Positions 13,573-19,961 of a stretch of 19,961 bases of DNA are shown here, piece by piece; the first letter of the stretch is position 1; each line of letters starts with the position of its first letter. Under the pieces are notes generated by a model. The model was given only the letters and a program-made list of their open reading frames with translations. It was not told the DNA's origin and searched no databases. The DNA lies in the NCBI GenBank assembly GCA_938021455.1, contig CALIGP010000385.1:1-19961 (forward strand), in the 5' to 3' direction. This DNA comes from an uncultured Lewinella sp. GTDB lineage: Bacteria > Bacteroidota > Bacteroidia > Chitinophagales > Saprospiraceae. The translations under genes and the position numbers were made by a program.

Positions 13573-14679
13573 CTAAATAACCGTCTTTAAAGCCTGCTCA
13601 ATCGAAGCAGCTCCGCGTAAGCCGACAGCTGCGATTTTACCTTCGCGGTCAATAAGGAAGGTTTTGGGGATTCCACGAACGCCATACATCTGTCCGGCAG
13701 TAGAGCTCCACTTCGTCAGTTCACTTACGTGATAAGGCCATTGGAGATTGTCTTTAGCGATAGCGTCCGTCCAGCGTTTCTTCTGCCCTATGTTAGCTTG
13801 GGCGATGTCTTCGGGAGACATCCCGCTCGTCCGACGGGGATCCAGTCCGTCAAGGCTTACGCTGTAGATGGTAAATCCGTCGTCTTTGTACTTGTTGTAG
13901 ACCTTAACAACGTTGGGGTTCTCCCGGCGACAGGGACCGCACCAGCTGGCCCAAAAGTCCAGCAGGACGACTTGCCCCTTAAGATCGGACAGAGAGTATA
14001 CCTTGCCATCTGGGCTAGGCATTGTAATGTTCGGCGCAGGTTGGCCCACCTGGATCAGCTCCTGGCTTTTCTGCATGGCTAATTGCTGCTCCATACCATT
14101 AACGAAGCTAGCGTAGGTAGCCTTCATTGGGTCTGTATTCTCCAGGCGCGCCAGCGCAGCCTTGTGAACAGGAATCCCCTGCGCACCGGCACGAGAGAGT
14201 GAGTTGAAAGCAATGAATGCGGCCGTCCGGGGGTTCTTGGTATCTTCAACGATCTTTTGCAGGTCTTCGATTTTGACGCCGCCCGCTCGCAGTTGCTTCA
14301 TGGTTGCTACCATCTCTTCAGAAGAGGCAGAGCCTGAGACATCGAAGCTGTAGTCAGCGAAGCTGGTAAGCGTGCCGTTAACATCAATAACGCTGTTTCC
14401 TTCATCAAGGGATAGAAGGGCTTTTTGCGCACCGATGCGAAGTTGGTATACACCAGCATCCAGGCCTTCAACGAAGCCGAGAGCGAAGTTACCGCCATCG
14501 TCAATTGGGCCGTTGGCCAATACTTCGTTAGCACCGTTGATGGACACCTTGTCCAGGTAAACCTTTAGGTTGGCAGCATCGGGGACTTCGCCACGGATGA
14601 GCGTCCCTTCCGGTTCCGCGTTACAAGAGAGTAAAGCAAATGCGAATAAGAATCCGCAGATATAATTGATAGTCTTCAT
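13573..14679 (-). CDS. TlpA-like thioredoxin lipoprotein with DUF4369 domain
   Basis: A periplasm-facing thiol-disulfide oxidoreductase of 368 residues. The lipoprotein signal ends in LLSC19. Residues 27-115 match the DUF4369 beta domain (IRGEVPDAANLKVYLDKV, YQLRIGAQKALLSLDEG). A helical linker spans about 118-205. The thioredoxin domain starts at VGQPAPNITMPSPDGK (211-226), with the active site WCGPC at 246-250 (Cys247, Cys250) and the cis-proline loop GVRGIPKTFLID at 333-344. Between SVSLDG and W-x-x-AIxxD there is an insertion of roughly 20 residues (279-300, DPRRTSGMSPEDIAQANIGQ) that is longer than in typical relatives. Such proteins usually reduce or isomerise disulfides of secreted proteins or cytochromes; the partner is unknown. 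A promoter of the TTG-N21-TATCTTCG type lies upstream. Confidence 0.93.
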   Translation of the reverse strand: MKTINYICGFLFAFALLSCNAEPEGTLIRGEVPDAANLKVYLDKVSINGANEVLANGPIDDGGNFALGFVEGLDAGVYQLRIGAQKALLSLDEGNSVIDVNGTLTSFADYSFDVSGSASSEEMVATMKQLRAGGVKIEDLQKIVEDTKNPRTAAFIAFNSLSRAGAQGIPVHKAALARLENTDPMKATYASFVNGMEQQLAMQKSQELIQVGQPAPNITMPSPDGKVYSLSDLKGQVVLLDFWASWCGPCRRENPNVVKVYNKYKDDGFTIYSVSLDGLDPRRTSGMSPEDIAQANIGQKKRWTDAIAKDNLQWPYHVSELTKWSSTAGQMYGVRGIPKTFLIDREGKIAAVGLRGAASIEQALKTVI

Positions 14680-14736
14680 GGAATCAAGATTTCCTTTGAG
14701 GAAGGCTTATGAGGCCTGAATTGTTCTTTTATGATG

Positions 14737-14768
14737 CGAAGATAGGGAGTTTTGTCCGTAAACGACAA
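14737..14768 (-). promoter_or_regulatory. Promoter of the thioredoxin lipoprotein gene
   Basis: The minus strand reads TTG (14768-14766), 21 nt and TATCTTCG (14744-14737), giving a leader of about 50 nt. The spacing equals that of the mdh promoter, and the box equals the dapB box. Confidence 0.55.
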
Positions 14769-14892
14769 GTGTAGTTTTAAGAAAAGCAGTTGGTCATGCC
14801 CGTTAACATTTGCTTTACAACTTCCATTGCACCTGCGTCAGCGCCTAATGCACTTTATCGTTGGTCAGTTCTCTGCTTTCGCACAGTCCTAC

Positions 14893-17133
14893 TTATGCTT
14901 CCAGAATAGCTCCGAGCGTCAACTCGTGCATAACCATCCACTCAGAAAGGTCGCCCCAGTTTTCGTTGTCAACGATCAGGTCAATTCCGGTAACCCGGCC
15001 CAAAACGTGAACACCGATACCCTGATCGCGGAGGTAGTCTTCCAAACGTGCGGACTCAGATTCATCCGCTGTCACCACTACCCTGCTCTGGCTTTCACCA
15101 AACAGGAAAGCGTCCTTGCGGAAGGCAGGGTCCGTATCGATACGGAATCCATGTCCACCTTCGATGGCCGATTCAGCAAGACTCTGGAACAAGCCGCCAT
15201 CGGAGACATCGTGGGCAGATTTAATCATCTTACCCTGAATAAGGCCAGTTATGGCTTTCTGTAACTCTTGCTCTTCTTTCAAATCAAAACGAGGAGCAGG
15301 ACTCTGCTCAATACCGTGCACCCTGCGCAGGTATTCACTCGAAGCAATATCATCGTGGCTATCTCCTACCAGATAGATTACGTCTCCCTGGCCCTTAAAG
15401 TCAAGCGTCATGGTCCGTTTCAGGTTTTCCACTACGCCCAGCATGCCAATCGTCGGCGTAGGGTAAACCGGCTCAATGCGGCCACCTTCATACTGTGATT
15501 GGTTGTAGAAGCTAACGTTACCTCCCGTAACCGGCGTGCCAAAGGCGCGGCAAGCATCCCCCATTCCCTTGATCGCATTCACGAACTGGTAAAAGGCTTC
15601 CGGATTGTAAGGATTACCAAAATTGAGGCAATTAGTGATGGCCACCGGCTCCCCACCGGAGCAAACAATGTTACGGGCTGCTTCCGCCACTGCAATCATG
15701 GCTCCTTTGTAAGGATCAGCGTAAACGTAAGCGGAGTTACAATCTGTCGTTACCGCCAGTGCTTTGTCCGTTCCTTTTACCCGAACGAGAGCAGCATCAG
15801 ACGGCTTGTTAGTGGACATGCTATTCGTCCGTACCGTACCATCATATTGATCCGTCACCCATTGCTTGGAGACCAAGCTGGGAGAAAGGAAAGTTTTTCT
15901 GGCGGCCTCCTGCATGTTCTCCGGAACGGGGACTGCATCCATGGAGAACGCTTCGATCTTGTCAAAGTACTTAGGACGTGCCGTTTCCCGCTCATAGACG
16001 GGAGCACCACCACCCAGTACGAGTGGCTCCGAAGGAACGTCTGCTACCAGCTCTCCGCCAGCATAAAAGTGCAAGCGGCCGGTATCGGTTACTTCGCCAA
16101 TTTCGTCACACTCCAGGGCCCATTTGTCAAAAACGGCCAGGAGTTCTTTTTCCATTCCCTTCTTACAGACGATCAACATCCGCTCCTGGCTTTCGCTCAG
16201 TAGGATTTCCCAGGGCTTCATGTCGGCCTGGCGGGTGGGGACTTTGTCCAGGTCAATCCGCATGCCCGTACCGGACTTAGCGGACATTTCCGAAGTAGAA
16301 CAGGTGATACCTGCTGCTCCCATATCTTGCATGCCGACAACGGCACCAGTCTTGATGACCTCGAGGCTCGCTTCCAGCAGCAGTTTTTCCTGAAAAGGAT
16401 CACCTACCTGAACGGCGGGTAGATCGTCCGCGCTGTCTTCTGTAAGGTCAGCGGAGGCGAAAGTCGCCCCGTGAATACCGTCTTTGCCCGTTGCGGAGCC
16501 GACGATGAAGACGGGGTTACCGGGTCCGTCAGCGGCAGCGCTGACCGTTTCGCCGTGCTTTACGATGCCGACAGACATTGCGTTCACGAGAATATTCTGA
16601 TTATAGCTCGGGTGGAAGTATACTTCGCCCCCCACTACGGGTACACCAAAACAGTTGCCATAATCGCCAATTCCCTTTACGACGCCAGCGACCAAGTGCT
16701 TGGTGTGGGGCAATTCAGGGTCTCCGAAACGGAGGCTGTTCAGCGAAGCGATCGGGCGAGCCCCCATCGTAAAGATGTCACGGTGAATACCACCTACCCC
16801 AGTAGCGGCTCCCTGATAGGGTTCAATAGCCGACGGGTGGTTGTGGCTCTCAATCTTGAAGGCACAGGCTAGTCCGCCACCAATGTCTACCAAACCTGCA
16901 TTTTCCTCTCCTGCTTCCACTAGCAACCGCTCACCGTCCCGGGGAAGGGTCTTCAGCCACATAATGGAATTTTTGTAGGAACAGTGTTCTGACCACATGA
17001 CAGAGAATATGCTAAGTTCATTGAAGTTGGGCATTCGGCCCATGATCTCAATGATCTTATCAAACTCATCAGCGGTAAGACCGAGATTCTTTGCTATTTC
17101 TACGTCGACTTTTACGTCATTGGCTGCCGCCAT
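14893..17133 (-). CDS. purL: Phosphoribosylformylglycinamidine synthase, PurL subunit
   Basis: Catalyses the ATP- and ammonia-dependent conversion of FGAR to FGAM in purine synthesis. At 746 residues it is the small (Bacillus-type) PurL that needs separate PurQ glutaminase and PurS; neither is in the window. The catalytic His50 is in WSEHCSYKNS (47-56). The ATP/metal-binding block FKIESHNHPSAIEPYQG is at 92-108 and GIHRDIFTMGARP at 115-127. Further AIRS-family landmarks are VVGGEVYFHPSYNQN, GMQDMGAAG, LLSESQERML, then in the second half TDCNSAY, NCLNFGNPYNP, TGGNVSFYN and SAHDVSDGGL. No disruption is seen. It is monocistronic, with a perfect TATCTTTG box 25 bp upstream and an inverted repeat just upstream of that. 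The long plus-strand frames across it are shadows. Confidence 0.97.
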   Translation of the reverse strand: MAAANDVKVDVEIAKNLGLTADEFDKIIEIMGRMPNFNELSIFSVMWSEHCSYKNSIMWLKTLPRDGERLLVEAGEENAGLVDIGGGLACAFKIESHNHPSAIEPYQGAATGVGGIHRDIFTMGARPIASLNSLRFGDPELPHTKHLVAGVVKGIGDYGNCFGVPVVGGEVYFHPSYNQNILVNAMSVGIVKHGETVSAAADGPGNPVFIVGSATGKDGIHGATFASADLTEDSADDLPAVQVGDPFQEKLLLEASLEVIKTGAVVGMQDMGAAGITCSTSEMSAKSGTGMRIDLDKVPTRQADMKPWEILLSESQERMLIVCKKGMEKELLAVFDKWALECDEIGEVTDTGRLHFYAGGELVADVPSEPLVLGGGAPVYERETARPKYFDKIEAFSMDAVPVPENMQEAARKTFLSPSLVSKQWVTDQYDGTVRTNSMSTNKPSDAALVRVKGTDKALAVTTDCNSAYVYADPYKGAMIAVAEAARNIVCSGGEPVAITNCLNFGNPYNPEAFYQFVNAIKGMGDACRAFGTPVTGGNVSFYNQSQYEGGRIEPVYPTPTIGMLGVVENLKRTMTLDFKGQGDVIYLVGDSHDDIASSEYLRRVHGIEQSPAPRFDLKEEQELQKAITGLIQGKMIKSAHDVSDGGLFQSLAESAIEGGHGFRIDTDPAFRKDAFLFGESQSRVVVTADESESARLEDYLRDQGIGVHVLGRVTGIDLIVDNENWGDLSEWMVMHELTLGAILEA

Positions 17134-17158
17134 GATGGAGGGAATTTTGGGTAAGCGG

Positions 17159-17166
17159 CAAAGATA
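17159..17166 (-). promoter_or_regulatory. purL -7 box (TATCTTTG)
   Basis: Exact TAnnTTTG match on the minus strand, separated by 25 nt from the purL ATG, so the leader would be about 20 nt. No TTG occurs at the -33 spacing; an inverted repeat occupies that place. Confidence 0.55.
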
Positions 17167-17175
17167 GTATGCTAG

Positions 17176-17198
17176 TGTGATAGAGTGATAGTATCACA
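17176..17198. promoter_or_regulatory. Inverted repeat over the purL -33 region (possible operator)
   Basis: TGTGATA and TATCACA form a perfect 7-bp inverted repeat around 9 nt, and GTGATAG also recurs directly within it (17177 and 17185). The element starts 9 bp upstream of the purL -7 box, where a repressor or activator would act. Confidence 0.45.
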
Positions 17199-17267
17199 CA
17201 AGTGTTTTCTTCGAAAGAAGAAACTGGCCATGAGGGATGGCGTTGAGGAAGTAGTTAAAAGCCCTTC

Positions 17268-17654
17268 TTAAAGGTCCCGAACGGAGTTACGATCCGTAAT
17301 CACGTCTCTCAGCTCCCGAAGGAACTCAACCTGGCCGGGGCTTAGGTGGCTTTTAAGGGCTTCTTTGATGGTCATGAAACTTCCCTTCTCCATGTCCTTG
17401 AAACGTTCGGCCAATTCGCTGGATTCTTCAAAAAGCATTTGCTTCAGAGACGGAATTTCGTGCCAGTCGCCCTCGATGGCGAAAGCCTCTTCTTTTTCTT
17501 TGCTGGGTTCCAGTTCGATCAGATCATTATCACAATTCGGGTTCACTTCGCCCCCGGGCAGGCCCCATTCGTTGGACTGCTTTAGCATGAAGACTTCAAG
17601 ACCCCGTTCCCGAAATCGATAAATGATGAGGTTGGCCTTTTTACGTAAACCCAT
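17268..17654 (-). CDS. Nudix-like protein lacking the Nudix box
   Basis: This 128-residue cytoplasmic protein starts like a Nudix hydrolase: KKANLIIYRFRERGLEVFMLKQ (5-26), then EWGLPGGEV (29-37). The Nudix box G-x5-E-x7-REUxEExGU that should follow is absent. Residues 38-70 are acidic (LIELEPSKEKEEAF) and lead to an EGDWHEIPSLKQML block, then SFMTIKEALKSHLSPGQVEFLRELRDV and the ending TDRNSVRDL. The intact, evenly conserved-looking C-terminal blocks suggest a retained fold with another role, perhaps nucleotide or ligand binding rather than pyrophosphate hydrolysis. It lies upstream of purL on the same strand (134-bp gap) but purL has its own promoter box. Family membership is my reading of the N-terminal motif only. 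Confidence 0.72.
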   Translation of the reverse strand: MGLRKKANLIIYRFRERGLEVFMLKQSNEWGLPGGEVNPNCDNDLIELEPSKEKEEAFAIEGDWHEIPSLKQMLFEESSELAERFKDMEKGSFMTIKEALKSHLSPGQVEFLRELRDVITDRNSVRDL

Positions 17655-17745
17655 AGGGAATTTTTCTTTTCAGGAACAAGGTGCTACAACAAAGCTAGCA
17701 ATCCTGTAGTGTCGTAACGTCATTCAATGAGATTCGTTCACGGTA

Positions 17746-17778
17746 CAAATATAACCCGGGCGCAGCACGCAGGTGCAA
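17746..17778 (-). promoter_or_regulatory. Promoter of the Nudix-like gene
   Basis: The minus strand reads TTG (17778-17776), 22 nt and TATATTTG (17753-17746), an exact -7 box, about 90 bp upstream of the start. A second exact box, TAGCTTTG (17697-17690), lies nearer the gene without a -33 partner and is the alternative. Confidence 0.45.
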
Positions 17779-17823
17779 TGAGCGCTTAATAAAAGCAATG
17801 GTTTTACGTTCTGTAGCAGTTGG

Positions 17824-17831
17824 TATCTTTG
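17824..17831 (+). promoter_or_regulatory. -7 box (TATCTTTG) for the secreted duplicated protein
   Basis: Exact TAnnTTTG match, identical to the purL box, 70 bp upstream of the start at 17902. A TTT 19 nt further upstream is the only -33 candidate. It forms a divergent pair with the Nudix-like promoter. Confidence 0.45.
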
Positions 17832-17901
17832 CGGAAGCTGATTTTTTCGCTTTCCAGCAACACAAAAAAACAGGCTTTTATCAATTCAACCCAACGGTAA
17901 T

Positions 17902-18627
17902 ATGCGTACCCTTCTACTGCTACTCTCCCTCTCCCTTTGTCTTAGTGTTCAGGCTCAGTCCTCGGCCAAGGAGTTGCTCGGTGCCTGGGAGTCTACTTTC
18001 ATCGACGGGCAAGGACGTACTTCCCGGCTAAGCATGACCATTGAAGATGGCTTCATGAGCATGGTTGCCTATCACCCCGAAAGTGGTGACTTCATCGCCA
18101 CCCTGGGCGGAAGCTGGCGTGCCGACTGGGACAACTTCAGCATCACCTATGAATATGATTCTTCGGACTCGACCAAAGTGGGAGGAGTTAACACCATGCC
18201 TTATAAGGTCACGGGAAGTATGCTCATCTTCAACAATGACAAATTCTGGACCCGAGTAGACGACAACACCGGCGGTGCCCTCGCCGGTGCCTGGCAAATC
18301 ACTGGCCGCAAGCGTGATGGCAAAATGCAGGATCTGTCCTCCCGCATTAACGGCCCCCGTAAAACCATGAAGATCCTTTCCGGCTCCCGCTTCCAGTGGA
18401 TCGCCTTCGACACCGCCAAGAAGAAATTTATCGCCACCGGTGGCGGCAGCTATACCACCAATGAGGCGGGCCTTTACATCGAAAAGATCGAGTTCTTCAG
18501 CCGCGACAAAAGCCGTGTAGGTAAGCAGTTAAGCTTTGACTTTAAGCTTTTCAACAAGGACTGGATTCATAAAGGGCTCAGCAGTAAGGGCGATCCGGTG
18601 CATGAGGTTTGGTCGTTGCGGAAGTAG
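17902..18627 (+). CDS. Secreted protein of two lipocalin-like halves, function unknown
   Basis: The 241-residue protein has a signal peptide (MRTLLLLLSLSLCLSVQAQ) and no membrane segment. The mature part appears to be an internal duplication. The first half (about 24-122) opens with LLGAWESTF and contains GDFIATLGGSW and KFWTRVDD. The second half (about 126-241) opens with LAGAWQITGR and contains KKFIATGGGSY and ends in HEVWSLRK. Short beta-strands ending in W or R/K recur in each half, as in the lipocalin-like 'membrane or secreted protein' families of Bacteroidota. Small-ligand binding in the periplasm or outside is plausible but inferred. It is divergent from the Nudix-like gene and ends at a stack of hairpins. 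Confidence 0.82.
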   Translation: MRTLLLLLSLSLCLSVQAQSSAKELLGAWESTFIDGQGRTSRLSMTIEDGFMSMVAYHPESGDFIATLGGSWRADWDNFSITYEYDSSDSTKVGGVNTMPYKVTGSMLIFNNDKFWTRVDDNTGGALAGAWQITGRKRDGKMQDLSSRINGPRKTMKILSGSRFQWIAFDTAKKKFIATGGGSYTTNEAGLYIEKIEFFSRDKSRVGKQLSFDFKLFNKDWIHKGLSSKGDPVHEVWSLRK

Positions 18628-18775
18628 ACCCCGTAGGGATTGAATATCCTTAACCTTGGGGTAAGATGCGATGGGCTTGAATATTACGGCGCTGGGCGCC
18701 GTAATGACTGGTAAAAGTTCCTCCTTACCCCGGATTAGCATCCGGGGATAAGGATGTTGGACCCCGTCCGGGGTC
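18628..18775. repeat. Stack of four inverted repeats (REP-like element)
   Basis: Directly after the stop at 18627, the gap before the permease gene holds four hairpins. ACCCC/GGGGT (18628-18632 and 18658-18662) encloses GGAT/ATCC. ATTACGGCGC pairs perfectly with GCGCCGTAAT around TGG (18683-18705). A 14-bp arm starting TCCTTACCCCGG pairs around TAGC with one bulge (18722-18754). GACCCCG/CGGGGTC is at 18760-18775. The words ACCCCG and TCCTTA/TAAGGA recur between the hairpins, suggesting a composite repeat rather than one terminator, although the second hairpin could end transcription from both sides. Confidence 0.6.
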
Positions 18776-18802
18776 AAAAGTTAGTTAAAGGCACAAATAC
18801 CC

Positions 18803-19961
18803 TTACCCTTCCATCAAAGTCTCCCCAATCTCCGTCCGTGCTGCCTGTGTAGCGGGTAAAACTGCCGCCACAAAGCCAATCAGCAGTGCCCCCACCAGTA
18901 ACCACCACTCTTCCGGCAGAAAGCGGGTGGGATCCAGGCTGTAGCGAAAGTCATCGCTTACACTGGAAGCAATGAAGTATAGGATACCATGACTTAGTAA
19001 TAGGCCCAGGAGATATCCAATAACCGCTACCAACAAACCTTCGACGATGATGAGGGAAAAGAGTTTTCCTCTGCCCGCTCCCATTACCCGTAGCAAGGCA
19101 AGTTCATAGCGCCGATCCCGCAAAGAATTGAAGAGGCTGATAAAAATACTCAGGGCGGAGACAATGGTAATGGCCAGTACCAGGATACCCAGAATCCGCT
19201 GTCCAGAATCAAATTGCCGGCGGACTTCACTAATCTCATAGGCGGGGTTTGCCGCCAGAAGCCCAGTGTTTTCATTGATGTTACGGGGGAAGTTCAGCGC
19301 CTGAAAGCTACTGGCGTTTCGATAGCGCACCAAAACGCTGGTGATCTCCTGGTCGTCACCGGCCTCTAACAAGGCCTGGATATCACGCTTGCCGTGGTTA
19401 TGGCCAGTATGGTCCTCGTGGTCGTGCTCAGCGTGGTCTTCGCCTTCGTGTTCGCCGTGAGAGTGCCAGTAAGTTTGGTTAGTTGTCAGTACGATCTGAT
19501 CCATCACCGTCCCGCTGGGAGCAAGGATACCCACGACAACAAATTCATCGTCGTGCTCGATGTTGTTTTCGCCCTCATCGATGATACCGTGGTTAGAACG
19601 GAACTTATCGCCGAGTCCTAGCCCATTCTTGCTGGCGACTTCCGCTCCCAGCACCACTTCGAAGTCATCCTTCCAGCGCTCGCCTCTAGCTAGGGAAGCA
19701 CCATACCAGTCCAGCAACTTCGGCGTTGTGCCCACAATCCGGTAACCCCGGTAGCTATCGCCGACGGATAATGGCACGGCATCCGCCACAATCGGGTGCT
19801 TAGGATTGAAGAATGCGCGTACCTCCTTCAGCGTCACGTTACCCGTGGCGTAGCCGACGTGGTACATGCTGTTAAGGGTCAATTCCAGCGGACTCCCCTT
19901 TGCGCCAACGACAAGGTTAATACCCGCCAGGTTATTATCGAACTGCTCGTCTGCCTGCTGA
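18803..19961 (-). CDS. FtsX/MacB-type ABC transporter permease with His-rich insert, N-terminally truncated by the window
   Basis: The minus-strand frame is open to the right edge, so the N terminus and first membrane helix are missing. The first visible residues, FDNNLAGINLVVGAKGSPLELTLNSMYHVGYATGN, match the MacB periplasmic core start (NLaGIDlVVGAKGSPLQ). A periplasmic domain of about 240 residues follows. Then come three helices of the FtsX domain (ILVLAITIVSALSIFISLF, LIIVEGLLVAVIGYLLGLLL, LLVGALLIGFVAAVLP) with the coupling signature RDRRYELALLRVMGAGRGKLF and the end ATQAARTEIGETLMEG. At 19394-19465 the periplasmic domain carries about ten His in 24 residues, mixed with Asp and Glu. It should work with an ABC ATPase and perhaps a periplasmic partner, most likely encoded to the right. 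Substrate unknown; metal handling is an inference from the insert. Confidence 0.93.
   Translation of the reverse strand, partial: QQADEQFDNNLAGINLVVGAKGSPLELTLNSMYHVGYATGNVTLKEVRAFFNPKHPIVADAVPLSVGDSYRGYRIVGTTPKLLDWYGASLARGERWKDDFEVVLGAEVASKNGLGLGDKFRSNHGIIDEGENNIEHDDEFVVVGILAPSGTVMDQIVLTTNQTYWHSHGEHEGEDHAEHDHEDHTGHNHGKRDIQALLEAGDDQEITSVLVRYRNASSFQALNFPRNINENTGLLAANPAYEISEVRRQFDSGQRILGILVLAITIVSALSIFISLFNSLRDRRYELALLRVMGAGRGKLFSLIIVEGLLVAVIGYLLGLLLSHGILYFIASSVSDDFRYSLDPTRFLPEEWWLLVGALLIGFVAAVLPATQAARTEIGETLMEG

Noticed and set aside
15499..16203. 234-codon plus-strand open frame inside purL
   Set aside because: Fully antisense to a well conserved PurL sequence, with no family resemblance and no promoter box. 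The frames at 14752-15264, 15268-15498 and 16471-16872 are rejected for the same reason.
17176..17198. CRP-type site at purL
   Set aside because: The TGTGA and TCACA half-sites are 13 nt apart instead of the 6 nt needed for CRP.

Overview
The window looks like chromosomal DNA from a free-living member of the Bacteroidota, most likely a Lewinella/Saprospiraceae-type marine bacterium (the phylum call is firm, the family is inference). The pointers are a secreted M43 metalloprotease ending in a type IX secretion (T9SS) sorting domain, a DUF4369/TlpA-type thioredoxin lipoprotein, an AraC regulator with an N-terminal seven-helix membrane domain, and promoter boxes of the Bacteroidota form TAnnTTTG instead of the sigma70 -35/-10 pattern.

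Layout. 1-4026 is a minus-strand run: a 3'-truncated secreted beta-helix protein, a DUF6940 protein, alanine dehydrogenase (ald) and a secreted propeller-like protein. Two different microsatellites (8-bp and 7-bp units) begin inside the stop codons of ald and of the propeller-like gene. 4102-5615 holds dapB and trpF, divergently transcribed; dapB seems to have a leaderless promoter. 5672-8625 is a visibly more AT-rich plus-strand pair: a membrane AraC-family regulator and a secreted serine-beta-lactamase-like protein whose three catalytic motifs are all altered. A paired palindrome lies between them. 8714-11322 holds malate dehydrogenase (mdh) and the T9SS metalloprotease, divergently transcribed, with strong bidirectional terminators at both outer ends. 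11391-14679 holds a VOC-fold protein, a lipoprotein of unknown function, a 380-bp AT-rich gap and the thioredoxin lipoprotein. 14893-17654 holds purL and a Nudix-like protein without a Nudix box. 17902-18627 is a secreted protein made of two similar halves, followed by a 150-bp stack of hairpins. The right edge is an FtsX/MacB-type ABC permease with a histidine-rich periplasmic insert, cut at its N terminus by the window end.

Functionally the window is mostly single housekeeping genes (alanine, lysine/diaminopimelate, tryptophan, purine and TCA-cycle metabolism) interspersed with envelope and secreted proteins. There are no clear multi-gene operons; most genes have their own promoter box. I see no tRNA, rRNA, CRISPR array, insertion sequence or phage gene. 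The best candidates for something undescribed are the regulator/pseudo-beta-lactamase pair with its palindrome, the stop-codon-anchored microsatellites, and the hairpin stack at 18628-18775.
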